A stretch of 64,000 nt of DNA, taken from NCBI GenBank assembly GCA_024811115.1, contig JAKOGH010000851.1, positions 1 through 64,000 of the forward strand, in the 5' to 3' direction. Shown here piece by piece: positions 37,304 through 46,858 of this stretch (within the stretch, counting starts at the first letter, position 1; every line of letters begins with the position of its first letter). The notes below the pieces were generated by a model, which saw only the letters and a list, made by a program, of their open reading frames with translations, made no database searches and was not told the DNA's origin. Source of the stretch: Terana coerulea. Its lineage: Eukaryota; Basidiomycota; Agaricomycetes; Polyporales; Phanerochaetaceae. The translations under genes were made by a program, and so were the position numbers.

Positions 37304-37990
37304 TGGAGTTGCTGGATATGCAGTATATGGGACTAACGAGACGTGTAAAGTCTGGCATGCGGTATACACTGCGTAACTGGGTTAGCTTACATGCACGCTT
37401 CAGACTTGATATCAGTCAGCACAGTCACTATAGAAAATTGTATACGCCGCACGTTAAACCATGAATGCCTGCAAAACAATCGGTTTAAGAATGCTTGCAC
37501 AGCGCCGTGGTGGGATTGATAGTAATACTGAGGTCAAGCCGTCGCATGAACGCAGGAGGAGAAGGTCCGTGGGAACTGAGGAGGTAACATGTGTTTATCA
37601 ACCACGCGAGCGCGCGCTACTTTGACCTCCTCCCAGTTTGTGACACACTATAGAGGACGTGCTCAGAGCCGTGTCGATGCCCATTCACGCTCCTCAAAGC
37701 TGGCGAATGGTCTGTAACAGGTCTTTATCATTTTGCAATATCCATCTCGACGGCCACTACCCTAGTCCGCTCGACGTCGCTGGGCATGCACGATGTCGAC
37801 AGCGTCAATTATTCGCGCTAGAGTGACCATGTCATGACGGGCTGAACCGAGCTCGGCCAACGTTGAACATTTCAACGTTCAGCTTTAACACGGCTCAGGT
37901 CTCTTTAGCCCCACAACGGCGAGGTGCGTCGCATTTGAGCATTGTAAGCATTCCCTGACGCGACGCCCCTCAGTCGGCAGAGTAAGCGGT
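37304..37990. other. Peroxin promoter and upstream flank of the disrupted F-box gene
   Basis: No coding region seen. The left side should contain the peroxin promoter. The right side, up to the LTR, was contiguous with the F-box copy at 45042 before the retrotransposon inserted. Confidence 0.5.
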
Positions 37991-37995
37991 CATGC
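37991..37995. repeat. Target-site duplication, left copy
   Basis: CATGC immediately before the left LTR is repeated exactly at 45042-45046 right after the right LTR, as expected for integrase-mediated insertion of an LTR element. Confidence 0.92.
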
Positions 37996-38312
37996 TGTCA
38001 ACAACAACTAGTACAGCTGTACCAGGTGCGACGCTCTCAACTGAGGACAGAGATAATGGTGCAGTCTCTGAGTAACTAGCTGGGGAACAGACCAGCTCGA
38101 GACTGGCTTTCTCTGTTGCAGATGGTAGCTACTTATACATGCGTAGTCCTAAACTGTATAGTACCACCCGGTATCCTCGTGCATGTACTAGAGCGGTCCA
38201 GAACAATAGAGAAACGTCACGGAAACCACGGTATCGATGAGAGAACAATAGATAGGGGTAGAAGACAATGGAAATGAAAGAATACCCTAAAGACGCCCAG
38301 AAGTTCATGACA
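37996..38312 (-). repeat. 3' LTR (317 bp)
   Basis: Begins TGTCAACAACAACTAG and ends GTTCATGACA on the plus strand (TG..CA). It is nearly identical to 44725-45041. Differences noted: T/C at the GTTGCAGA(T/C)GGTAG site, an extra C in AAACGTCACGG, and one A less in CCACGGTATC. Confidence 0.95.
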
Positions 38313-38326
38313 TAACCCCTCTCTAA
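38313..38326 (-). other. Polypurine tract next to the 3' LTR
   Basis: On the minus strand TTAGAGAGGGGTTA abuts the start of the 3' LTR (TGTCATGAAC). This is the expected position and composition of the plus-strand DNA primer. Confidence 0.75.
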
Positions 38327-38375
38327 GGATCACGTCCGCGTGATCTGTAGAACTCGGCGTCTCTATCTGTATGAC

Positions 38376-38726
38376 CTATTTCCCAATTGTATAGTCTGGA
38401 ACCGATATGTCCGATGAATTGATTGACGTTAGGGGCGAACGCTGACGGGGGGAATTCGAATAGTCAATGGACGCGGGGCACCTGGCACGCGCTAGAAAGC
38501 GTCGATAAGATCTTGACAGTGGGTAAGGTTGGATCGCGGTTCCCATGTGTACTTCGCGCGGGCCGGTTTCGTGCTTCCATAGAACCTTGTATTTAAGAAT
38601 TCCCTTGTCCAGCTTGGCGTCCAAAATCTCTTCGACCTCATGTTCTTCTTGTCCATCAATTAGATCGGGTATTTCGGGTTCACGTGCCTGGGATTCGAAG
38701 GAGGACTCTCGAACGGTGAGAGCCAC
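38376..38726 (-). CDS. Chromodomain at the C-terminus of the gypsy polyprotein
   Basis: The minus-strand frame contains EVEEILDAKLDKGILKYKVL followed by WKHETGP, the canonical chromodomain core that targets chromoviruses to particular chromatin. It is followed by YRRFLARARCPAS and a short tail (SDISVPDYTIGK). It lies 3' of the integrase, as in chromoviruses. Confidence 0.85.
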   Translation of the reverse strand: MALTVRESSFESQAREPEIPDLIDGQEEHEVEEILDAKLDKGILKYKVLWKHETGPREVHMGTAIQPYPLSRSYRRFLARARCPASIDYSNSPRQRSPLTSINSSDISVPDYTIGK

Positions 38727-38845
38727 ATCTCACTGACCGTGGGATAGATCCTTCTCCATGCTTTGGGAAGTTCAAGCTCGTAAGCCGGAGGCACCGTGTT
38801 TTTGTTTAACTTTAAACGGGCCGTAGCGCTTGTTGTCGAGCTTCT

Positions 38846-39608
38846 TCATCGGTCGATCGGTTGTGATATTGGTTCCTTCAAGCCATACCAGGTCTCCCGG
38901 CTTGTATTCCCGTGTCTTCCCTTTCCGTCGATCACAATCGCTTCATCGTCTCCTGTGCTAATCCGATGGCCGCCTGCGTTTCCTCTCGTGACTGATTTCA
39001 TCCGATCTACAAAGTCTCTCACGGTTTCCTTTTTACTCCGGTAGAGTTCGTTTCCCGGAGTTAGGGTGATAGCCTTTGTTGACGAAGAACGGAGTTTGTT
39101 CAGTGGAGCTGTTGACCTTGTTGTTGTATCGAGAACGATGCGAGGGGTAGCCACTCGGCCCAATTGGATTGTCGGTAGTTGATGAAAAGTCGAAGGTACT
39201 ATTCGACTTCAGCGTTAATCCGTTCCGTCTGACCGTCGGTCTGCGGATGATAGGCCGCGATGCGTTGGCTTCGATTCCCAGAGACTTATAGAGTTCAGAT
39301 ATGTACTGCTCTGAACTCGGCTCCTTGATCGCTGACAATCTTCCGTGGAATGCCGTGATGGGCAACAACATGGTCACGCAGGATCTTGCTCCATCCTTGC
39401 GTGTTGAGCTCGATGGTGGAGGGATGCAGAGTATCTGTTTGGAGAACATACAGACAATCACAATGATAGCATCGAATCCTAGCGACGGAGGGAGTGGACC
39501 AATTTTATCGACAGAGATGATTTCCCAGGTCGAGAGGCAATCTCGTTCGGGTGCAGCGGGCCGAGTTTGGATCCGGTGTGAACCTTGGTCTTCTGACAGT
39601 CGATACAT
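38846..39608 (-). pseudogene. Integrase core and C-terminal region of the gypsy element, frameshifted
   Basis: Reads WEIISVDKIGPLPPSLGFDA (first catalytic Asp region) then VCMFSKQILCIPPPSS. Further on are QYISELYKSLGIEANASRP and a GPSGYPSHRSRYN..TPFFVNKGYHPN section typical of the integrase C-terminus, then EAIVIDGKGRH(G)N and YKLGPK-like pieces in another frame (38846-39163). The second catalytic Asp is not in the same frame and the glutamate region is degraded, so at least two frame changes are present. Type chosen because no continuous frame covers the core. Confidence 0.7.
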
Positions 39609-40384
39609 CCCTCGACGTACTTCCTAATGTCTCCTCGAATACGTGGCCACCAGTAGTTGCGCGTGATCAACTCGTGGGTCTTGTGTTGGCCCGGATGTCC
39701 GATGAGGTACGAGTCGTGGTGATACTTGATGATCTGTTCGCGAAGTTTCCGATGTACGGGAACGTAGATACGATCTTTCCAGGTAACCAATCCCTCTTCG
39801 TCTTCCTTCCAGTCCGTCTCCTTCTTTGCTAGCGCTATCGTAACTACTTTGTCTTTATTGGCCTTGTGCTTTTTAATATCTACGAGCCATTCCGTGGCTG
39901 GTCCGTCAAGCATGTGCTGATCTATGTTACGTAGAGATAGTTCGCGAAAGTGTTCTGGTTTTAATACTACAATGTTTGCGTTATCGTCCTTTCCATTCTC
40001 ATATCCAGCCTGTCGTGAGAGTCCATCTGCCTTTCCGTTGGTCCGACCAGGTTTGTGCTGAAGCAGGAAATGATACTCGGCAAGTTCGGCACACCAACGT
40101 GCTTGCCGTCGGTTCAGCTTCTGTGGCTTCCGGAAGTACTCCAAGTTCTTGTGATCTGTCCAGATCTCGAAGTCCTGCCGAGCGCCCATTAGGTACTGGC
40201 GCCATTCGTCAAGTGCCGACATGATAGACATGAGTTCCTTATCGTAGATCTCGTAGTTGCGCTCGGTGGCTGTGAACGCTTTAGAGAAATGCGACAGGCT
40301 TCCATTTGCCATCCTGGTGTTGCTCAAGGGTTGCACCGTAGGGCGAAGTCCGGGCGTCGCATTCAATTCGGAACTTGTCCTCAT
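39479..40384 (-). CDS. RNase H and integrase zinc-binding region of the gypsy element
   Basis: The frame contains FSKAFTATERNYEIYDKELM and IMSALDEWRQYLMG, IWTDHKNLEYF (RNase H DxxNL signature) and HFLLQHKPGRTNGKADGLSR, the usual end of gypsy RNase H. A linker leads to the HHCC zinc finger of integrase: YHHDSYLIGHPGQHKT, YWWPRIRGDIRKYVEGCIDC, QKTK. It overlaps the RT frame by about 100 bases in a different frame. Confidence 0.88.
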   Translation of the reverse strand: MRTSSELNATPGLRPTVQPLSNTRMANGSLSHFSKAFTATERNYEIYDKELMSIMSALDEWRQYLMGARQDFEIWTDHKNLEYFRKPQKLNRRQARWCAELAEYHFLLQHKPGRTNGKADGLSRQAGYENGKDDNANIVVLKPEHFRELSLRNIDQHMLDGPATEWLVDIKKHKANKDKVVTIALAKKETDWKEDEEGLVTWKDRIYVPVHRKLREQIIKYHHDSYLIGHPGQHKTHELITRNYWWPRIRGDIRKYVEGCIDCQKTKVHTGSKLGPLHPNEIASRPGKSSLSIKLVHSLRR

Positions 40385-41129
40385 CCGTGGGCATCGCTAG
40401 GACTGGGGGCGGAACAGATGCGGTTCTTGAGTTCTTCAAGGCTTCGGCTTGCTCGGGGTTCCATATAAATGTGGCATTGCCGGTGAGGGAGGTGAGTGGC
40501 TTCGCGATCTTGCCAAAGTCTTTGATGAATCGTCGGTAGAAGTTGGTAAAGCCGAACGCCTGAATGTCCCGTTTGCACGTGGGCTTCGGCCATTTCTTGA
40601 CGCCTTCTACTTTGACTGGATCCATCTGGACTTGTCCTTCGGAGATGATCATGCTGAGGTATTCGATCTCAAGTCGTTCGAATTCGCACTTCTCTGCCTT
40701 GAGGTACAACCGGTGTTCTCGCATTACGTCCAGAACTCGTTGCACAATGCGGCGATGTTCTTCCAGATCCTTGGTATAGATTATGATGTCATCGATGTAG
40801 ACCATCACGTGTCCTTCCTGGATCAAATCTCGGAAGATGTCGTTCATCATTGTCTGGAACGTGGCTGGCGAATTGGTGAGACCGAAGAACATGACTAGGG
40901 GTTCGAAGAGTCCACGGTTTGTGATGAACGCCGCTTTCTCTTCATCGCCTTCTTTGATCCGAATGTTGTTGTAGCCCCATCTGACGTCTAACTTTGTGAA
41001 GTACTTGGACCCTTTCAGCTTGTCTACCAGTTCCTGGATCAAAGGGAGTGGGTAACGATTCTTGATGGTTAAATCGTTAAGCTTGCGGTAGTCCTGTACA
41101 GGTCGGCGAGCCATCCTTCTTCTTGACAA
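40281..41129 (-). CDS. Reverse transcriptase domain of the gypsy element
   Basis: Contains VQDYRKLNDLTIKNRYPLPL, FTKLDVRWGYNNIRIKEGDE, FEPLVMFFGLTNSPATFQTM, the catalytic box VMVYIDDIIIYT (about 40785-40820), KAEKCEF, GFTNFYRRFIKDFGKIAKPL and LTGNATFIWN. All seven gypsy RT blocks are recognisable, although LDVRWGYNNIRI is the Ty3 form with a W substitution common in fungal elements. The frame is open for 282 codons. Confidence 0.93.
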   Translation of the reverse strand: MSRRRMARRPVQDYRKLNDLTIKNRYPLPLIQELVDKLKGSKYFTKLDVRWGYNNIRIKEGDEEKAAFITNRGLFEPLVMFFGLTNSPATFQTMMNDIFRDLIQEGHVMVYIDDIIIYTKDLEEHRRIVQRVLDVMREHRLYLKAEKCEFERLEIEYLSMIISEGQVQMDPVKVEGVKKWPKPTCKRDIQAFGFTNFYRRFIKDFGKIAKPLTSLTGNATFIWNPEQAEALKNSRTASVPPPVLAMPTDEDKFRIECDARTSPYGATLEQHQDGKWKPVAFL

Positions 41130-41221
41130 AGAAGAACGGGGCTGCCCAGGGTGACTTGAAGGGCGGATACGTCCGGATCGAAGGTTCTCTTCTAGGAAGT
41201 CATCTAGCGCTTTCTGTTCAT

Positions 41222-42178
41222 CTAGCGTGTGAGGTACGATTTTCCTCCCACTGGCGTAGCGCCTGGCGTTAGCTCAATCGCATGGTCCCACGGGCGTCGT
41301 TCTGGTAGCGAATCGAAGTTTTCTTTAGCAAAGACGTCCTTGTACTCGTGATAGTGCTCAGGGACGAGTTCCTCGAACGGTTTCTTTGCTTTCTTTGCGT
41401 TTTCTTCGATTGCCAGATCCATAGCCACATTGGTTTTAGCGCGGATGTGAGCGCCGCCTGTTAATGACGTAGCGCTGCCAGTCGAAAACGAAGATTTGTT
41501 CCCCTCCTCAAGATGAGCCTCCCGGATCATTCAGGGATTTCGTGTTCGTCATCCTCAATGCCAATTAAGCGTTGTATGTAATCACAAGTGGCTGGACATC
41601 TATCAAACTGAAGTGTGCGATCTTTCCAGTTGATTGATGGGTTGTGTAATTCCAACCACTCATAACCGAGGAAAATGGACGTGTTCCCAAGGTTTGTAAC
41701 AGCGAATGACATTTGTTCCACGTGATCCTGGATCTTAACTATGAGATCGACACATTCTGTAATTGGACTGCCGACATTATGACTGCCGTCGGCATTGTAC
41801 ACTGGAATTGGAACCGGCAATTTGGTCGTTGCAATGCCGTGTTCCTGTACAAAGGTCTGATCAAGATCCGGTGCATCCGGAATCTAGTAGAGCTTTTACT
41901 GAAAAGGATTCAGAGGTGTCCAATGTAGTGACGATCATTGGGACATCAATCTGGTTGCCTTTTCGGCCTCGGATGTATCTCGGGCGGCTTTTCAATTCTG
42001 AAAGGTATATAGTTGCTTCGTCGCGTGACATAGAAGCAATATTTTGGGCGCTTGCTAGCGTGGCATCTACCTGACGCTTCGCATGCACCCATCCTTCCAG
42101 AATCTTAACAGCGGCTTCGGCATCGTGACGTGGTCCACTGATGGATCCATCGGAGTCCACGGAATTTCTCTTACCCAT
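41222..42178 (-). pseudogene. Protease region of the gypsy element, in several frames
   Basis: ALLDSGCTGS (about 41864-41893) is the aspartic-protease active-site motif. It follows ESFSVKALLD in a minus-strand frame from 42178, and the protein resumes in another frame at 41820 with FAVTNLGNTSIFLGYEWLEL and HNPSINWKDRTLQF (protease C-terminal lobe). The RT-proximal linker EHYHEYKDVFAKENFDSLPE and RRPWDHAIELTPGA is at 41230-41400. Frame changes between these pieces mean no single protein is encoded as sequenced. Confidence 0.75.
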
Positions 42179-42289
42179 TTGGGTTTTGGCACAGGTTCTT
42201 TCTCTACTATCGGTGCAGACGTGTTTTCTGGTAATGAACGGGAATTAAGCACGGTGTTGAACCGCCACGCTGCTCAGCAGACGCCCCCT

Positions 42290-44042
42290 TCAGAATAACA
42301 TTGCGATGATTTGTCTAGCACTATGGTACAACAGTAATTGAGAAATGATTCTAGGCTCTTCACGTCTGTGCTTTCGCTTGAGCCGCCTGAAAACCCTTGA
42401 GAAGCTTCGAACGAGGGATTCGACCACGCGATGAATCGCGTTCCTCCATTCCATCAGGGAACGAATCAGCTTGAGCCGACGACGGCTTGGGCTTATCGTC
42501 CTTCTCATCAGGAAGGTCGGTGGAGACGCCAGCGCACCCTGACGAGTTGCTTCGGCAGGGGGCAGTTCGCGCGACAAGTGTCCTTTCTGATGGCAGTTGA
42601 AACAAAGCCCTTCCTTTCGGGCCCTGTCCAGGTTCATCGGTTGACCGGCCCTCCGTAGGTTATGCCGGTTCCATCTCGACGATCTTGTCGAAGCGCTTTG
42701 GTCTGTGAAGACGCTGTCGGCGCCTGACTGGGGGTTTGCGGCTTGGGAGCCGGCCTGTGGGACTGACTGCCCCGAGGTTCTTCTGGCGTTGGTAGTGCCT
42801 CCTCTGATTCTCGTCTACGTTCTCGGCGATGCGCATGTACGCCGAGTACGCTAGGACGTCTTCCCGCTCCAGACCGCATCGAGGACTCGCTTCTGGAGAG
42901 CTTCGTCGAGGTAGTCAATGAGAATCACTGACTGCGCGTCGAGCTGCTCCTGAGTGCGCCTTACCCTCGCGCGGGAGGCGTACATCTCAAGCGCGTTCTA
43001 AACTCTCGAACGCTCATGCTTCCCTGCTTCAGCTCCTTCAGCTTCTGCAAGGCGTCTGAGTGCCGGTCATGCGAGAATTGTTTGACCAGGGCGTTCTTGG
43101 AAAACACCCCAATCTGCTCGTGTGAAATCAGTGCTTTCGAGATAGGCCTCGGCCCACTCTCCCGACTGATCCGCCTGCATGTAGGACAGGACGAAGGTGA
43201 TTTTCGCTCGATCTGATCGGAGCTTTTTGTGGTGGTTTGCGAAGATGTTCAACCTGATTTGCTTCCACCAGGCTTCCCAATCTTTCCGGCTTCCGTCGAA
43301 GGTGTCCGGCTTGTTTGCCAGACCATCGCGATCGCGTTCGTTATCGTCATCATCATCATCGCGATCTCGATGTCCTCGACCTCCACCTCCCGGGGCCGCC
43401 GCCTCCGCCCTCCGCCGTTACCTCCAAAGGAGGGTCCTCCGGCTGGCGGGCTCTCCGGTCGCTTGCCACCACTCATCTCATCTCGAGCTCCCGGGCCACG
43501 AATTCCGCTAACGTTGGCAGGTTGATTTCGCTAGCGTGTGAACAAGGTTGTTCAGCGCATTCCTTGGTTATCGTGGTGCCTCCCAGGAAGTGGAAATAGA
43601 TGAGTTTATTTCCGAGCATCAGGCTATTGTGATTTGAGTCGACGCATGAACAGGGATCGTCGTAACTCGTTTCCAGACCCGATGCTGTTAGAGTAGCGGT
43701 GGCCATAGCGTCGGCTATGCTTGAGAATTCGACGGCGCTTCGGTGTGGTCGGGTAGTAGGGCGTCTCCGTCGTCGTGGTCCTCGTTGTCTTTACTGGGCG
43801 ACGACTTCTCGCCTTCGGATTCGAGGGATGATAGGAGATGGAGCGCGTGGGGAATGGAAGTCAACCGGTAACGGCTTAGGGGTGATCGCGGGAGTAGGTG
43901 GGTTAACGTTAGTGTCGCCGGCTTGCGTGTAGTATGAGGAGTATTTGCGCTTGGTTTCTATGCTTACTGCGCAAGTACCACACTTGACACTTGGATTAGT
44001 GTCTGCGTGAACACACTTTGGGTCAGCGGCACGCAGTACCAC
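42290..44042 (-). pseudogene. gag region of the gypsy element, broken
   Basis: Minus-strand pieces in changing frames: ANHHKKLRSDRAKITFVLSY plus MQADQSGEWAEAYLES (capsid-like retrotransposon gag, 43067-43252); a Gly/Pro/Arg-rich linker with MMMMTITN (43249-43476); a Pro/Gln-rich stretch (42634-42918); and the zinc knuckle CFNCHQKGHLSRE (42570-42615). The final Cys of the CX2CX4HX4C knuckle is displaced by one extra C, giving LSREL instead of LSREC. Upstream to 44042 there are further gag-like or leader frames. No intact start-to-stop gag remains. Confidence 0.7.
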
Positions 44043-44711
44043 TTGTCGTCGTGGTTTTGGTAGATCGGTCTCCGCGAGTCGTGGAAAAATGATGGGGTCG
44101 TCCTATACAAGGGCACGAGTTGCCTCCAGCCATACACGAGTGAAGCCTATTCTAGGCAACCTGCAATACTCTTCAACCGAAATGAAGAGCACGAGGGTAG
44201 ACGTTGTCTTAGAGGGATATTTACAGCCCGTACTACTACTGATATGGCTACGAGTTACCAGTGTTCTGCTGTTTGATCCCGCTGCGGTCTACCGACTTCT
44301 CGGTTGCAGCTTGACTCTAAGGGGCACGAGCCCAAAGAGCGCCTGTCTCGCCTTCCGATTACCGCCTTTACTAGCTTCCCACACCCAAGGGTGCGCCAAA
44401 GGTTCCCAGCTGATCAAAGAGCACCGGGTTAGGGTGTCTAAGGTACAGCTCTCCGAGATGAAGCTCGGAACCGTTGAGTTGGATCAGCGGGGTACTGATT
44501 GGGTAACTAGTCACGTGTGCACGGGGTAACGACACAGGGGGATGGTTAATACCGAGGTTCACGGGCCGTTCCCTATGCGGGTGATTACGGTCCGGTGTAC
44601 TAGGGTCTAAACTCAATCTACACGATCCTCCTATACAGGACGGACCGGGCAACGGGTAGGTGTTCTGGGTAGAACAGGTGGAGCAACGAGAGATCGTCGC
44701 GGGGGTAGGAT

Positions 44712-44722
44712 AGTCTCGAGCT
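44712..44722 (-). other. Primer-binding site (self-priming type)
   Basis: On the minus strand the 5' LTR ends TTGACA, followed by TA and then AGCTCGAGACT. This 11-mer is the exact reverse complement of AGTCTCGAGCT inside the LTR (minus-strand reading of 44823-44833), not of a tRNA 3' end that I recognise. This is the arrangement of Tf1-type self-primed elements. Confidence 0.7.
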
Positions 44723-44724
44723 TA

Positions 44725-45041
44725 TGTCAACAACAACTAGTACAGCTGTACCAGGTGCGACGCTCTCAACTGAGGACAGAGATAATGGTGCAGTCTCTGA
44801 GTAACTAGCTGGGGAACAGACCAGCTCGAGACTGGCTTTCTCTGTTGCAGACGGTAGCTACTTATACATGCGTAGTCCTAAACTGTATAGTACCACCCGG
44901 TATCCTCGTGCATGTACTAGAGCGGTCCAGAACAATAGAGAAACGTACGGAAACCACGAGTATCGATGAGAGAACAATAGATAGGGGTAGAAGACAATGG
45001 AAATGAAAGAATACCCTAAAGACGCCCAGAAGTTCATGACA
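44725..45041 (-). repeat. 5' LTR (317 bp) with promoter
   Basis: Near-identical partner of 37996-38312. In the element's orientation it holds TATAAG at 44861-44866 and, about 30 bp downstream, AGTCTCGAGCT (44833 to 44823), the predicted transcription start and R boundary. That would give U3 of about 208 nt and R-U5 of about 109 nt. Confidence 0.9.
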
Positions 45042-45046
45042 CATGC
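45042..45046. repeat. Target-site duplication, right copy
   Basis: CATGC, identical to 37991-37995. The ATG inside it is the start codon of the F-box copy. Confidence 0.92.
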
Positions 45047-46858
45047 ACCCTTGCCTTCGCCTCGAACACATACAAGAAGAGATTTTCCGACATGTCTTCG
45101 AGGCCCCAGGGATGTCGAGGGGTTCGAAGTGCGACAGGAAGAGTACAGCGCACTTGGCTGTGACATGTCGCGCCTTCCACGAGACTGCGATGAATATCCT
45201 GTGGGCCAAGCTGGACACTCTCGCGCCGCTCATCAAGTGCATGCCGTCGAAGCTTTGGAAGCTGAAGCCATACAGGCACGTCCGCAAGTCGTTTTCCATG
45301 GTTTCAGAACACCTCGTAAGGTTTTTCCCTGTATTGCAAGATTGACAGCTGGCTCATCTTGTAATCGCCGATGTGCAGGAATGGCGACGAGAACCCGAGC
45401 TTCGAGATTGGGAGGGCTTTATGAAACACGCTTTCCGGGTCAGGGATTTAAGCATCGAATCACTATTCACGGAGAACGACGTCAACGCGTATAACCTCTC
45501 CATCAGTACTTCCAAACAGTCTGTGGATTGGAAGATCCTATGTGATTTCAGCGAGTACGTCACGAAGCTACCTCCGTGGAATAGGCCCGTCTTCCCGCGC
45601 CTTCAGCGGCTTCGGTTCAAAACATGGGCACGCCAAAAATCTCTCGTCGCGCTGGCATGCGTTCCAGATCTCATGTGTTTCGGGCTGCAGAAATTCCACC
45701 TCTCCTTTGACTTGTTCCATGCTGTCGAAAACCCCCAAGATCCCGCCGTCACCCTACTCCTCTCCGACAGTTTCACCTTGAATGCGACGAAAAATTGCGC
45801 AGGCACTCCTTTCTCTCGATATCCATGAAGGAAGCGTTCTCTAGTGCAGCCAATCTTTCCTATCTGCGAATCGACTCGAAGAGAATTGATCGCTCCGACT
45901 TCATCTTCCTCGGCAAATTGCCCCGGCTTTATCAGCTCTACATGAAAGTGGGACTCGACGCAGCCTCGTTTGCTCCAGCCGTGGACGCGACATTCGGCGC
46001 ACTCCGAGGGCTCGACCTTGACGTTGAGGAGCTATCTGCGGCCTCCCGACTGCTGGACAACTTTAGACGGGCGGTACCGTTGGTAAGGCTTCGCATTCGC
46101 TGCCACGGGTTGTGGTCTGAGGATGCGGACCTTATCCAATGCTTCAGCAAGGTGGCCAAGATATCGTCCATTGAATGCTTTCATCTTCCAACTCTATCAT
46201 TGTCAGCATCATACAGTCCATGGTACCATCCCATTCGAGGCAATTCAAGTCTTGTTCGCGCTCCACGACCTACGCGAGCTGCACTTTTATCCCGACGCGC
46301 TTTCTGGAGCTACCATTGAGTTTGTTGGCCTCGATCTCAAGGCAATAGGCGCCGCGTGGACACAGCTCGATAGTCTTCGTCTCGAGACAGTGACAGACAG
46401 ATCGACGCAGATCTTGCCATACCTGATGGACGTGGAGCTACTCGTGGATGTCCGAAGCCATTGTCCCAATCTCAAGAACCTCGCCCTTACCCTTGACGGC
46501 TCGAGTGATTGGTCCCGCTTGCTCGCGAGGCTTCGCCGTGACAAACACCTTGGCGCAAACCGTCATTCGCTCGAAGTCCTTGGGCACTGGTACGAGCTAC
46601 CACCTGCAGAAGATATCTAAGCCCGGCAGCAAGGCGGCTGTGCTCAACATTCTCTTCCCCAATCTGGAGGATATTCGTTGCATGGTATACGGAGACCTGT
46701 GGTATAAAGTCAGAAGGATCCATGCGAAGAAGTACAAGTTGTCGACGACAAGTTCGCGTCTTCGTGTTATTGATAAGGAGTCCAATCATAGAACACGGTT
46801 ACGCTCCTTAGTATCTGTGGCGGTTTCGAAGCTCAAGGGTTTGGCATCGTCTTCGTGA
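45043..46858 (+). pseudogene. F-box protein copy, decayed and interrupted at its start by the gypsy element
   Basis: Paralog of the 24.6-26.5 kb F-box gene. From 45043: MHPCLRLEHIQEEIFRHVFE, LAVTCRAFHETAMNILWAKL (compare LALTCRAFHESAMDILWSDL), intron about 45316-45378, then LRR-like exons (LPRLYQLYMKVGLDAASF, LRELHFYPDALSGATIEF, CPNLKNLALTLDG, AAVLNILFPNLEDIRC) ending GLASSS at 46858. The reading frame changes at least three times: after 45781 (an A5 run), near 46200-46260, and near 46550-46620. Some of these could be sequence errors, but two are not simple homopolymer losses, and the upstream region was separated from the ATG by the 7-kb insertion. I therefore call it a pseudogene. Confidence 0.75.

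Larger units (their letters stand above)
37996..45041 (-). mobile_element. Ty3/gypsy chromovirus LTR retrotransposon, full length
   Basis: A 7.05-kb element on the minus strand: LTR (44725-45041, 5'), primer-binding site, gag, protease, reverse transcriptase, RNase H, integrase, chromodomain, polypurine tract and LTR (37996-38312, 3'). The domain order PR-RT-RH-IN with a C-terminal chromodomain defines the chromovirus clade of Ty3/gypsy. The LTRs differ by only one substitution and two 1-base indels that I could see, so the insertion is recent, and the CATGC target duplication is intact. Coding frames are nevertheless interrupted several times (gag knuckle, between protease and RT, in the integrase core), so this copy is non-autonomous as sequenced, or the sequence carries indel errors. 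It landed on the start codon of an F-box gene copy. Confidence 0.95.

Noticed and set aside
43315..43420. Trinucleotide microsatellite (CATCATCATCATC) as a separate repeat
   Set aside because: Only a few units long and within the low-complexity linker of gag.
44997..45494. Fusion protein starting in the LTR and running into the F-box copy
   Set aside because: The LTR-derived ATGs are in a different frame from the F-box motif; the frame gives no F-box sequence.
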